NCBI GenBank assembly: GCA_946406115.1
Contig: OX291543.1
Location: forward strand, 5,458,501 to 5,522,500
Direction: 5' to 3'
From: Apoda limacodes
Taxonomy: Eukaryota; Arthropoda; Insecta; Lepidoptera; Limacodidae
Length of the DNA: 64,000 nt
Shown: positions 21,340-35,100 of the stretch, one piece after another
Position numbering within the stretch: position 1 is the first letter of the stretch
Layout of the letters: each line of letters starts with the position of its first letter
Notes under the pieces: generated by a model
Database searches by the model: none
Told to the model about the DNA's origin: nothing
Seen by the model: the letters and a program-made list of their open reading frames with translations, nothing else
Made by a program: the position numbers and the translations under genes

Positions 21340-22330
21340 GCACAGATAAAGGGAGATATGAAATGTGGCAAACAAGCTTACGATCCGTATGACGATATTA
21401 AGTGGTCACCGCAGCCTAAGGACGCTTTCAACACCTGGGGCATCACTCGCTTGTTGCTGACCCTTCGAAAATCTATGAACTTCTTTCTTGAAGAACCCCA
21501 TACTCTAGTCCTTAAAGAAAACCTTGGCAGGGAGTTCATTCCACAACCTAAGAGTTCGTGGCAGGAAGTTTCTGACCATTTAGTTTCTAAGGTGGTACAA
21601 TTAATTCTCTACCGATAGCGAGCGGTGCGGTAGAAAGTAGCCGCGGGCTCGAATAATTGCTCAGAACGCATCCCATTGTACATGCGGTAGAACACACACA
21701 GGGAGGCAAAGTCTCTCCTCGGACTTAAGGGTTCGATATTGCTTGTGACTTAAGGATCGTTGACGATTCTCTCAGCTCGACGTTAAACCGAGTAAAAATG
21801 ACCAAGCTGGTATCCGGGTGCGTCCGCCCAGAGATGACGCAGTATGGGGTCCTTATGGGGCCGGCTGAAGTTGTTTTAGACGCCAGTTTCACCTTGTCTT
21901 GCAAATGATCTTGGAACTGAATTTTGCTGAATGTGTCAACACCAACGATCCCAATACTCTTAGTGATGAGGTGAGGGGTGTGTTCTGGAATTGTGGGACC
22001 TTAGTAATTAGAGTTTGCTTAGCAGTGAACGCGTAGACTTGTGTCTGCGTAGAGTTAAATCGTACCAAGTTTTACCGTCCTCAATCAGAGACCTTGGACA
22101 GTGTGGTCTCGATTTCGGACACACAGTTCTCTATAACGGAACGAGGGATGTTTGCATGGCCCGTGTCATAAGCTTCGTTTGTACCGTCATCTGCATAGCA
22201 ACGTATGTTGTTGATGGACAACATGTCATTGATATGCAGCAGAAACAGCGTAGGAAACAGCACGGAGCCTTGCGGGATACCAGCATAAATGTCCATGCTA
22301 TCAGAGTGACTAACATCAACTGCGGTCGCT
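21340..22330 (-). mobile_element. Daphne/CR1-like LINE, RT and C-terminal remnant
   Basis: The minus strand from 22330 carries the reverse transcriptase core AGIPQGSVL-like segment, HINDMLSINN and the catalytic CYADD, then SEIETTLSKVSD. Decayed C-terminal sequence follows down to the 3' end near 21360. Compared with 62566-63233 it is more diverged and has indels near 21840-22010. It lacks the endonuclease and 5' region. It is inactive. Confidence 0.8.
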
Positions 22331-23503
22331 GACCAGGGTCGTGTTTTTCTAGGTGTGAGGATGAACAGACTGCCTATGGCGAGCGATTGATCAGGAGAAA
22401 AGCTGTATCATTTTAAATAACTCCATAGAAGAGAATTGATTACACAAGCGGGAGTACCTATAGACAGGCATCGTCGACAAACTCTCAGCTCATCTATGAA
22501 CAACCTAATACATCTAATAGTCCATCAATTAAAACCCAAGGTCACTATATATTTTTGTAAATCTTACATCAATACGAAGTGCTTCTTGCATTTCTGTCGA
22601 AGACATTATTTCCCCAAAGTTAAACGACAATGACTTCTCACACGCACATGTTTTCCTAGTACTTTTGTGGTATCTCTTCTGCGAATATTTAGGTCTCATT
22701 TTTGACAGAGGAAAAAGCAGAGCAAAATGTGACAAATAATTTTTTGAGTTTGTCCTGGGTTGCACATTATGGTATTCCTAATCAATCATCCATAGACGGA
22801 ATATGTAACAGTAGAGATCAGAACTTTAAAAAGTAATTTAAAAAACCCGACTGCGGATAAAAAAAATAAAAGGTAATCTTAGTAACTGAAAAGCAAAAAA
22901 GGAATTTAGCGCCAAACGTCCGCCATTTTGATTTTCAATGATTCTAATATAGCCCATGACACTCTAGTGGTTAAGACGAATCTAACCACGTATAATTTAT
23001 TAAAATCGGTTTATTCGATACATACAGGTCAAACGCATATACCCTCCTCCCTTCTTTTGGGCTTTTGCCGCAGTCTGGTAAAAAGAATTGCACATTTTAA
23101 TTGTGATTTTTTTTAAAACAAGGTTTTATTTATAAACTACAATTAATAAGTAGAGCTTTATTTACTATTTAATATTTGGTATATCATGTTTAATTCATTA
23201 AAAATAAAATAAAAGCCTTGGTGACCATTTTTGCCAGGAATCAGTTAAGTTGTAAGCGCACCTGTGACGGCCAAAGAGAAAATAATATACTACGTGTGAC
23301 GGCTAAAAGATTAGGTAATCCTACGTTCGCTAATAAAAATAAACAATAATTGTGCGTGTGTGTGTGTGAACGTGTTTGTGGTTAAATTAGGCACAAAAGG
23401 CGCATTTTATCATTGTCGTTTATATGATTAAGTAAATGTTATGTACCTATTAATTTAATGGTGAACGTACCTATAGTTAAATACTGTGCACTATTTTTGT
23501 GGC
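22331..23503. other. Intergenic sequence, no gene recognised
   Basis: Only short frames without domain resemblance occur. A (GT)n-like run lies near 23351-23370. The segment GACTGCGGATAAAAAAAATAAAAG near 22840, with interruptions, recalls a LINE tail. Confidence 0.35.
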
Positions 23504-23504
23504 T

Positions 23505-23715
23505 TTTTAGGGTTCCGTACCCAAAGGGTAGCGCAACCCTATTACTAAGACGCCACTGTCCGTCCGTCCGTCTGCCCGTTTAAAATATTCACAGAATATT
23601 TAGTTCTTTATGGGGGGCTCCCATACAATCAACGTGATTTTTTTTGCCGTTTTTATAGATAATGGTACGGAACCATTCGTGCGCGAGACCGACTCGCACT
23701 TGGCCGATTTTTTAA
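23505..23715 (+). repeat. Lepidopteran dispersed repeat, full-length copy
   Basis: It runs from AGGGTTCCGTACCCAAAGGG through GTCCGTCCGTCCGTCTG, the CTCCCATACAATCAACGTGA block and AATGGTACGGAACC to GACTCGCACTTGGCCGATTT. The 5' AGGGTTCCGTACC and the 3' subterminal GGTACGGAACC are inverted copies of each other. Confidence 0.85.
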
Positions 23716-23959
23716 ATCTGTCTAACAAGACGGAACAGAAATGCCGAACATGACTCACAGTTCGTGTGCGTTGGTGAAGTAGCAGTATCGGAGCTAAACG
23801 TGAAACTGTGTCAATAAGGATACAACTATGGAAATCGCACTAGAGGTAGAGCGAGACATAGTATATATGCGAAACAACAGTTTTGACGTCAGTCAGTTTG
23901 CTGACAACCACAGACTATATAGGGATCCAGGGGATCTGACAACCTAATAGCACTACCTA

Positions 23960-25154
23960 CATTGTTTAATTGTATAGATTCAAACACCTATACAAAATAA
24001 AACTTAGTAATCACTTTACTTACTGCTACTATATAGGTAAGTCATCATCATATCGAATTGGATTATGCTTGTCCTCATTTTTTAAAGTTGGTTAGGTAAC
24101 CAACTGATAAAGTTGACTTTATAAACAAAACTAATTTAAAATATAAGTAGGTAAATTTTATAAAAAATTATAATTGGCGCCAAATGCGAGAGTTCACTCT
24201 TTTGCTCTAATACACCAAAAAGAGATAGATAATCCTTCCTTCCTTCTTCGATGTGGAGAACCAGATTTCGCATTTTTCCATATCATTTCTCCAGAGTCAT
24301 GTGTAAATATAATCCTGTGCTTATGTCTCAGTGCACCAAATTTAAGTTTTATCGTGGCGTCGCGCGTCCTCGTTTTCGTGTCCTAAGCTAGGGCGGGAGA
24401 TTTGGTGTTCATCTTTAATAAATTGCGCGTCATATCCTGCTTATTTCTTCATAATTCGCTATTTATGAGCCTTCGCTGCACAATTCTTGACACATTTCCG
24501 TAAAACACTGCTAAAATATACACACCGAAACACACTTAATGAATTTAGAATAATTATACAGGAAAAAACACTCCTTGGTAATCTTAAATGATATAAGAAA
24601 ATAGGGCGTTCCATCTGACTTCTTTTTAGCAGAAATTGTTAGCGGTTTGCGTTTCATGCTTTTGGTAATAAAATCTAATGTTGACTTTAAGTATTTCGTC
24701 TGAGCGATTTTGCTACGAAATGTTGCTACCAAAAACCCATCTCGGGAGGGGGGTAATTTGCGCTACTTTATAACAGCTGTAAAATCTAATGTTGACTTTA
24801 AGTGTTTCGTCTGAGCGATTTTGCTACGAAATGTTGCTACCAAAAACCCATCTCGGGGCAATTTGCGCTACTTTTTTACAGTCAATTGTGAAAGTGAATC
24901 CTTTAAGAAAAATAGTTATAACGTTGTTTTTTTAAAGAAAAAAATATTATCGCAGCATGAACTCTATATCTTTCTTATTATCTATAAATCAAAATGAAAT
25001 ACTCAAACATATACAAACACGTAACTGTCAAAACATGACGCGAAACGCATTTCGTTAATGATTTCGATGATGACTTACCTATATGGAGTAGTAAGTAAAG
25101 TCATTAGTATATTTTATTTTGTATAGGTGTTTGAATCTATACAATTAAACAATG
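23960..25154. mobile_element. Element with inverted terminal repeats of about 95 bp
   Basis: The left end (23960-24052) begins CATTGTTTAATTGTATAG and is the inverted copy of the right end (25063-25154), which ends CTATACAATTAAACAATG. The arms share AAACACCTATACAAAATAAA, GTAATCACTTTACTTAC-like and TAAGTCATCATC blocks with a few mismatches. No transposase is seen inside, so it resembles a non-autonomous DNA transposon or MITE. No clear target-site duplication was found. It contains the tandem duplication at 24669-24880. Confidence 0.65.
24669..24880 (+). repeat. Tandem duplication, unit about 111 bp
   Basis: Two adjacent copies (24669-24779 and 24780-24880) begin TAAAATCTAATGTTGACTTT and share TTTCGTCTGAGCGATTTTGC and ACCAAAAACCCATCTCGGG. 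They differ by one substitution and by a shorter GGAGGGGGGTAATT stretch in the second copy. Confidence 0.85.
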
Positions 25155-26085
25155 CAGCATACTTTTAACACGTAGGTACTGCTATTACTTACCTAATATA
25201 TTTTTTACATATATATAATAGGCGTGGGGTAAACTTTAGAAGTTGGCTTCGCAACTAACATAATCATATAATCGTATCGTATCGTATAATATAATCATAT
25301 AATAATAAAGTCGTATAATCACAGGCGCTGCTGAGTAGGCAACATAAAAAATCAAAATTTAACTCATTCTTTCTCACTACTCTACCTCCCGAGCATGTGC
25401 AGCCAATGCGTTGAATGCGGTTCGGAAAAGACGTCACAGCACATTCATTTTTGGTCAACAGAACGATCGAAAGTGCGCATAGACAGCATTGAGTGTATTC
25501 ATTGCGTATACTGCTTGTCAAAAAAAACGCCCCTAGCATTTAGTTTAGAAACTCGCACTCACACACTACCATAAACAATGAATATGTGTAGGTAGTTTGA
25601 CAGATTAACACAAAAAGACATGGGTCTAAAGGTAGAGAAAAATTCTATGTCTATGGTCTAAAGTTGGTCTAAAGTTTCATTTTTCGGTGGCAAAAGTGAC
25701 TAAAATAACAAAAATATCGTAAACAAACGCATGACAGTTTGTTACAGATGGTACTAAAATTTTGATATTTTTGACACCAATGCAAAAATACGGAAGACAG
25801 ATAAAGTAAACAAAAATAATGATTCTGCATCCCAAAACGATCGCGCCCTAAGTATACGGGCAGCAAAAGTTGTTTGCTGCAGTACCGCTGAAAAGCACAT
25901 TTAGCTTGTGTTTTGAAACAAATTAATGCCTGCACTTGGCAACACCTAATGTCATATGATTGTTAGCAGTGCTACCAACATTGTAGAATTTTATTGTCCT
26001 CCATATTGGAAAATTTGACAGATCTATCAAAGAGATAAGAAGATATCGTAAATAATTTCTGTACTTTATCCCTATTTTTACTAAA
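25155..26085. promoter_or_regulatory. Upstream region of the V-ATPase subunit e gene
   Basis: The stretch precedes the start codon at 26086. It holds AT-rich sequence (ATCGTATCGTATC near 25266) and possibly a dispersed repeat near 25370-25560. A promoter must lie here or nearby, but no core element could be identified with confidence. Confidence 0.35.
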
Positions 26086-26183
26086 ATGGGTGCTTCATTT
26101 ATTCCCATTACTATATTTACTGTTCTATGGGGCATAGTAGGTATTGTTTGTCCTATCTTCGCACCTAAAGGACCAAACAGAGG
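26086..26183 (+). CDS. VhaM9.7: V-ATPase subunit e exon 1
   Basis: It encodes residues 1-32 plus two bases of codon 33, covering the first membrane span and PKGPNR. The start context is ACTAAAATGG. The donor is AGG|GTGAGT. Confidence 0.93.
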
Positions 26184-29100
26184 GTGAGTAACACCTACGT
26201 CAAGTATTTTTTACTTTGTAATTACACTAATTTACGATTAGTTTTTTAACATAAACGTTAAATTATTTCAGGATAATTCAGGTGGTGTTAATTTTAACTG
26301 CTGCTACGTGTTGGCTGTTGTAAGTATTGATTTTAATTTTACTACTAAAAGTAACTTTCTAGTATATTTTGAACTTCTTGATGATTTTGAAATGTAATAC
26401 GGAACAGATATTTAGGTTTGGGTTTAAAAAGAAGCTGCTTAGGATAAATACCTACTTGGTCAGAGTAACAAAAAAGGGGTCGGGTGCTTGGAAAAAAGAC
26501 AGTGTTAAAAACTTTCACAAGCTATACAGTGTGCTATTTATTATAATAAAATTGGCTATAATAGCATTGAGGAAACTAGTCATGTGTAGGTTGTAATAGC
26601 TGATATGTATAGGGTATAGTAGTAAAGGCAATTATATTTAATATCAGATTCAGAAGGGCTTTAATTGTATATTTATAACTGTTAGTTTAAAATTCACATT
26701 TTAAGAGTTCTTGATATCCTAATTGAGGATGTGGAGTATAGGATGTTTTTAAAAATAATGTTGAGACATACAAAACTCTTCATTAATCATGTAAATACCA
26801 AGTACTTTTGTCACAGCCTATGTCGTGTGAACAGGCAGCATAAATTTATAAAGACATGCTTGCTTGCCAGCCTTCATATGTCCCCACTGTTAGGGCATGG
26901 CCTACCCTCATAAGCGAGGGTGATTTGGGCCAAAATCCACACGCGGGCCCAGTGCGGATTGTGGACTTCAAATATGTCTTTTTTTTTCTTGAAGTATGCC
27001 GGTTTCATCACGATGTTTTCCTTCACCAAAAAGCCATTGGTGTGAATTAATAAAATCAGTCTTCTTGAGAAATTAAGAAAAGACTCATTGGTACACGCCA
27101 ACCTGCATACGGTTTGAACCTCTGCCACTTGGGACGTGAAGTGAAATTTAAACCCCTCCGCCACCACCAATATTATAAAGGTATGCTCTGACTAAAACAT
27201 TTTGCATCTGCGGTGGCATTCATGGTGGCAATCTAATTAGTTAATTTATTAATCTTGTACACCATTTATTCATCATTCTCACCTCATCAGATACTAATTT
27301 TCAAGGGGAAAGTGTAAAACTTATATTTGGTTCTACGTATAATACCTAGTACTTTTTAAAAATAGTATTAGCATTTGAATCCATCGCTAGGTATCCTTAG
27401 TACATAATTTGCTTATTTTTTCGAACTAGATGGTGCTGTATTTAGTGTCTCAAAACATTAATTTATTTAAACAATTAATCTGCCAAACTACAAAACAGTT
27501 TATGACAGTGTAGTAGTACAAGTCAGAAATGCATATTCACAACCACCATCCACAAGTCATATGGTCTTGATTCTTAAACTGGCTGCCAGTGGCGGTCCGA
27601 GATAGGGGGGGTCCTCATGACCTTCCCCCCCCCAAATCATCTAAAGAAATTTCACCAATACCAGCGCCTGCTGATGGCTGAGTACATACCCTACCCCAAT
27701 ATGTTTCCAATGACTTCAAATATTATACAGTTATTAAAAAAATAATAGATAGTGTATATGTCTATAAAGTAGCAGTTTTGAAGAGTTCTGGATTTCACCT
27801 AATTACTAATCTGTAGTTATTTGCGCTCTGAATTAGGTTTCGTTTAGAAATTTTGGGAAAAACCTCTAATAGAAAAGAATTCCAAGCTGGAAAATTGAGA
27901 TAAAGAGACAAAAACTTAGAGGCAAAAGTGGTATCTGGAAAACAACACACTAGTAAAGGTGCACGAGGTACTAAACCTGACCAACAAACAACAAGTGGTT
28001 AACACATTATGATGCTGAAATCTGAATTTAATAGACAAAATATAAAGAAAACAGTAAATTTATTTTCATTTTCTATGTAAACTTTCCTGCTTCCACTTTC
28101 CTAACAGATTCAGCTATAAGTCTACAATTGAAGTTTTTTTATCTAACAAAAATTTGGCATCATAGGGGCAAAACTTTCTCTTTATGCTCTTAATCGCGTG
28201 TTTTGTTAATAAGCAGACCACTTACTACTTTAGGAAGATCAAAAGGCCTAAAACCTTGAGTTATAAGATGTGTGCAGTGTTTATCCTGCTAAACTAAATC
28301 CCAGACGTCACCGTCCATACCTCAAAAGGAAAAAAAACCCTTATAGGATCACTTTGTTGTCCCTCTGTCTGTCCCTTTTTTTCAGGAACGCGTAAAGGTA
28401 TCAAGTTGGATGTATCAAATACTGAGGTCCCAAAATCAAGCTTCTAAGTCAATGCAATAAAAAATACGGCCGATATACGGCCATTTTTGTCGCAGGTTGT
28501 GACATAGATAAATCCAAACCTATTAGGTATTTCCCATTGACCTAGAATCAAATTTAGCAAAAAGCAATGCCATGTACACCTAAAGAAAAAATCTGATAAC
28601 CATAATTTTGTTGTTACATTACAAAAAAAATATTTTTGTAATTATAAACTTATTTGCAGTTGGCAAACCAACCGCAACCTATGTAGATGAATTGGGACAA
28701 CAGTTATCCAACCGCAAAGTTAATTTTGTCCCTCAATACAGTTTACCTTTTACGGAACCCTCAGTGCGCGAGTCCGACTCGCACGTGACCAGTTTCTTTT
28801 TGAACATGAAATAAATGTTTGAGCTTGCATTAACGTTTAAGTTTACTTTTCTATTTTAATGTGAAATAACCCTAGTATATAAATGCTTTGGTTTACTGTG
28901 TGGCCCCACACATAGATGGGTTCTACATTAAGAAAGGTATTAAACGGGAACACGTAGCGTCACCCACAACTAATTCCTTTATCATCATATCAGTTGATTT
29001 TCAGTCCAATGCTGAATATTATTGTCCTTTTTAGAGCGCCTGTTCTTAATTTCATCTACTTTTCCATTCATATAGCTACTAGAACCTACTACTGCCACTT

Positions 29101-32100
29101 CAGCCCGCTGATTCTGCGAGCTATGTTGTTAACTTATTAGTTTCTCTCCGACCTGTTCGGTTTTTGTTAGGCTTCTTCGATAAGCTACGTAGGTAAAGAC
29201 TGATTAATTGATTGTTGTGGTTAATTTTGTAGCACAACTATAAATTATTGATGAACGTCTTTAATACAAACCTAAAAGATTCTGTTATAATGGGGGATTA
29301 TCTAACAAATAATTTTACTCTATCGTAAAAATAGTAATATAAATTTCAAACTTGCAGTGAAAAAAAGTATAACAACCAATAATAAAAGTTGGCGAAGTGT
29401 GAGACGGACTGAAGCAATAACCATTTTAAATAACGGGTAAAACGCATCTTGCAATAGTTTTAAGAGAAACAGTTACACATTTGTTTGGGGAGTCCTCATA
29501 CAAGAAATATATTTTCGTTGTTTTTGTTCTATCGTAATAAACAGTAATACATACAAACTTTAAACTTGCAGTGAAAAATATTGTGAACTCTAAAGTATGG
29601 AAACGATATTTAAAGTTAAGCAACGTTGGGCTTGGTCAATACTTGGACGGGTTACCGCTTAGTGGCACACTTGTTTTATTTTTTTGTAAATTACGTAAGT
29701 GGTGATGGGTACGAGTGCAACTCGCACTTGGCTGGTTTTTAAATTACGTTATGCCCGTTATAGAAGACACCCTTCCACAATATCATAGTATTTATGTATG
29801 AATTATATTTGTTTTTGTGACTACCTTACTTAATGTTTGACATAATTTATATTTGACTACAGCTATAATAATCTGATTTTCTCTTAATTCCAGCTGGCTG
29901 TGTGCGTACATGGCGCAGATGAATCCCCTCATCGGTCCCAGACTCACCAACGACACCCTCATCTGGATGTCTCAAACTTGGGTAAGTATAATTTGATCAA
30001 CAGGCTGACTCTTGATGACAATCCTAATTCAAATCATACAGCTGTCTTAAATTATCTTGTAAAAGCCAACATTTTTAGGGACCCTATTACTAAGACTCCG
30101 CTGTCTTCCCGTCCGTCCGTCTGTCAGGCTGTATCTCATGAACCGTGATTGACAGTGGAACTTTTCACGGAAGATGTATTTCTGTTGCCGCTGTAACAAC
30201 AAATACAGAATTAAATAAATATTTAAGGGCCAACACAACAAACGTGATTTTTTTGCCGTTTTTTTATAGATAATAGTACGGAACCCTTCGTGTGCGAGTC
30301 CGATTTTAAATACTTACACTGCAATTACATTTGGTGATGAGTAATCTTATTAATACAGTTACAGTTATACAGTTAGGATTTTATGGCGTAAAAATATGTT
30401 CTAAGTGATTAATTAAATGCTAAACTTAGGAACTGCAATTGGACGGGTTTTAGCAAAAAAGTTTTAGATCCACAAAAAATTGTGTTTTCAGTTAGTGATG
30501 CCACAAAATTTTTAATGCTGCATTCTTTCGGGTTGTCAATGATTCTTTTTTTTTTCTGAACTGTCAATGCAGTTGGCTGTTGCAGCCATTACTGCTTCAC
30601 CGGGCTTTTTGGGGCGAGACTCTGAAGGAGCCTCAGTCCATAAAGCGCCCAACGCTCATTGGCTCCACGCGGGGGGATCGTGCCGAGGTCGGTCGTGGGG
30701 ATGATACGTTGTGGATTTCACAATTAATCGATTCGGGTGATTTTGTGTACGCTCGAAAAAGCGGACTATCAGGTCTTTGAGATATTGGGGAATCGTGGGG
30801 AGCTCGAAGTCTCTGTGAATGTCCGCATTGCGGACGTACCAGGAGGCTCTGGAGGCCGCTCTGAGAAAGCGTTTTTGGAGGGTCTGAAGTTTGTGGAGAT
30901 TGCGTTTAGACAACGCATAAACAACGCTAGCATATGCTAGTATGGGGCGGATGCAAGTGGTTTAAAGAGTCAGCTTATTTCTAAGCGACATCTTACTGAA
31001 CTTGCCTATCATGGGATATAGACGACCCAGGACAAAAGCGGCTCGGTCTCTAACTATTTTGGTGGAATCGCGGAAGGTCAAACGCCTATCCAGGGTCACA
31101 CCGAGATATTTGGTCTTGTTTTGCCAAGAAATTGCACGGCCGAAGAGTGAGAGGGGAGATGGCCGTGGAGGGCGGCCTGAGGTGAAGAAAACGGCACTCA
31201 CTTCGATTCTCCATTTCCGAAACCATTACGGGGGGAGACGGGGGGAAGAGAAAGTGCCTTCTACTTTGTAGCGAAAGCTACGATTCGACAAATAGTCTCG
31301 TATGATGAGCACGAGACGGTCTGGCAACTAAAAGTTGTACATTTTATTAATTAAACCGTTGTGCCAGACTTTTTAAAAGGCTTTCGCTACATCGAAGAAG
31401 ACAGGGCCTGTGTGGCGGGGCATACCTAATACTGGTTGGATGCCAGTGAGAATATGTTCCGTGATGCGGAGGACTTGGTGGACGCACGAGTGTTTGCCGC
31501 GGCACTCGAACTGCTCGTCGATTAAGATGCCTCTAGAGACTATAGCGTTCCGTAGGCGAGCGAGGAGGAGGCGGTCGTAAAGTTTACCAAGGGTCTTTAG
31601 TAAACTTATAGGGCGGTAAGAGGATGGCTCGGTACGAGTTTTACCCGGCTTATGGATGCCTAAAACAATTGCATCTTTCCATTGAGAAGGAAAGATGCAA
31701 TGTTCGATAGCAACGTTGAAGATCGCTACTAGAAGGCAGAGAAGGGGAAGAGTGAGGCGCTTTAGGATATCGTTAGAGATACCGTCCGCGCCTGGGGCGT
31801 AGGTCTTTGATGACCTGGTTGACTTCGTCGACAGTGACGAGAGGCAGGGGGTGATTGATTCATATTTCAAAAACATATATGATACATATGAATTGCCAAA
31901 AAAGGTTGTGCAAAAAATGAAACCAATTTTACGTATTTTAAAGAAAATGTTAAATCTTAAGTTTAGCAAAAGTGTGTTAAAAAGTTTGATAGGTCTTGTA
32001 TGCAAAATACTACAATATAGTATTCTATGGTGGCCTAGGGGTTTCGATTTCACCTTGCGTCCTGAGTAGCGAAGGTTCGAACCCGTCGTGTACCAATGAG

Positions 32101-35100
32101 TCTTTCCCTTAATATCTCAAGTACATTGATACATCGTAAGGAAACCAGCATACGTCAAAAAAAAGGCGTATGTGAAGTCCACAATCCGCACTGGGCCCGC
32201 ACGTGGACAAGCGCCCGTGATAAGGGTAGGCTGTGCCCCAACGTATGAGGCTGATAAGAAGAAGACTGCAATATACATTTAAACATAAGTGAGAGGGCAA
32301 AATTAAACAAAACCAAAAATATCATATCATTTGCAAATAAAAAATATCATATTCTGTAAATTGGTCTAATTATAATGTACCTACTCATTACCATCGTTAC
32401 AATGTGTAGACATTCTTTTGTTTATTCATTATTTTACCCTACAGACGTCCATTGCTAGACATCGGCCTCGCCCAACTTTCTTCTCAGAGGGCGGCTTTGT
32501 GCCACCGGAAACTAAGGGCTCCCGCAACCTTTTCGATACGTAGCCGTCACGTGAAAAACTTTCTTTTCCTATTAACCATTGCCAAGCTGTATGCCCGTCC
32601 TACTATTACTAAAGCTTTGCAATTTGGTAAGCTATGTCGGCGATTTTACCTACTAGTGTTATAATCGCCTCATCATCGATCAACCTCTCTCGAAATTAGG
32701 CCTACCTAACCAGACAGTTGGTCCTAGCTACACGTATTTATCAACAACAACTTCAAGTGTAGTTTCCAACGATTAGTGTAGGCATAGTATGTTCCCACTA
32801 CATAGCCATTTGACATACTTTTTTTCCTTTTTCTTGTTTATCTTTGAGGCCTACCTATATAGTAGCTCTACCAAGGTCCTCCAGTGCCATTCTGCCATGA
32901 TCACAATATAGTCGGCAAACAAACGGTGCTCGCTATTTACATTGACGCCTAAAGCTTTTGGACAATCCAGAAGCTTGAAGACATCTTCCAACTTAGTTGT
33001 GAACTATTTCGGGGATATGGCATCTCCCTGTCTTACACCTCTCTGCAGTTGGCCAGGTATCAATCTCTATCTTGAAAACCAACTCACATAGTGTTTTCTT
33101 ACAAGCACTCTAACACCTTAATATCGATATTCGATTTGTGATCTCTAAATAAACTGTTTTCACCAAATAAAAGGCTTTGTCAGAGCCCATAAACGTTCCT
33201 GTATAACCTGCCGCAACGAATTTATGTGGTCTATGGTACTATAGCCTCATCGGAAACCGGTTAGTTGAGGAGTCTGGAAGTCTTTGAGCTGGCGAGCAAG
33301 ATGATTTGTAATTACTGTCGAAAACTTAAGCTAAGTTTTAAGCTAAGTCAAACATAATTCATAAGTGTGATGGGTCTGTAATTTTTGTGTTGTCGCCTTT
33401 TCTAAATAAAGTCTTTATTTTATTTTTACATTTACAAGAGGAACTCACAGCATTACAATAAATAACATGAAAAATGGTAAAGATACGCCAATTAAGAGTT
33501 CCTTCAAATAAATACAAAATAGCATAAAATAATTGCTGACAAGTAGGCAACTAAACTCTATTATATGAATATTATACTGTATTATAAATACATGATTATA
33601 TAGGTTTAGTTACATTCTATTGCGCTTCCGACATAAAAATGCATCATCCTAAGAATGCAGAGTCGTTTTTTTTCTTTTGAGTCTCAGAGTTTGGTCTGAG
33701 AGCTTCTTTTTCTTTCTGAATGTTGGGTTTTATAGATTTCGGACCCGACCGCATAGACAGTTTCCACAAATATGTTGTAGATCCATAGTACTAGCTTTGC
33801 TTAGTTTGGGACCAGATGGCGCTGTGTTTGGTGTCTAAAATACTTATTTACAATTTTCCATGTTGGCAAAGTTACTCTAAGAAAAACCCATATTGTAGTC
33901 CCTAGAGAAAACCACGTCAGGCAGGTCATTCTACATATTATTTCATATTGGTTTTAAACGGTTAACGTTACGGTTACGTTACGTTAAGGGGTCAACCACT
34001 TTTAAATGGATTTGCAAATAATCCTACAAATTATCGTCCAGTTTCCATCCCCCCCGCTATTGACCAAATTTTTAAAAAAATTATATTTGATCAGCTAAAA
34101 TTACATTTTAATAGGTATAATATCATGCATGAACGGCAATATGGCTTTACAAAAGGTAAATCGACAGTAAATGCAGGGGCTAAATTAGTAACGCATATAA
34201 TGGATGCATGGGAGAAATGTCAGGACGTCATAGGAATATTCTGTGATCTGTCCTAGGCGTTTGACTGTGTTAATCATCAAACACTTCTTAATAAACTTCA
34301 ACACTACGGCGTGCAAGGTTTAGCGTTAAAGCTTATTTCGTATTATTTAGCAAATCGTGTTCAAAGAGTGGAAATTAATGGTGAAATGTCATCGGGTGCT
34401 TTGGTCAATATAGGTGTGCCTCAAGTATCTATTTTGGGACCTTTTCTTTTCCTTACGTACATAAACGATCTTCTATACGCAGTAAAAGGCTTATGTGAAA
34501 TTATATTGTTCGCCGACGATACTTCTTTAATTTTTAAACTAGATCGAAAAAATCCGGACTTTGTAGGAATAAATAATTCACTATCCATCATTATTGAATG
34601 GTTTAATGCAAATAACCTTCTTCTAAATGGAAGTAAAACCAAATACCTTAATTTTTCTTTAACAAAACGGAGCTTGACATCTACAATTAAAGCAGGTGAC
34701 AACTCCCTGGAGATGGTAGACACAGCTAAATTTCTAGGATTTACCATCGACAAGAAACTGCAATGGGGTCCGCACATAAACAACTTATGTAAGAAACCAA
34801 GCTCCGCTGCATATGCAGTGAGAAGAATTCGACAGCTAACAAATGTTGAAACAGCGCGGTTAGTCTACTATGCTTACTTTCATAGCATTATGTCGTATGG
34901 CATTTTATTATGGGGTGCAGCCGCCGATTGGGAATCGGTCTTTATTTTGCAGAAAAGGGCAACCCGCTCTGTATACAAGATGAATGCGCGTGAATCTCTA
35001 AGAGAACTCTTTAAAAAAATTAACATTTTGACTATACCATCTGCTTACATTTGCAAACATAATGTATGTGCGGCAAAATATTGATTTGTTCTCAAAACGT

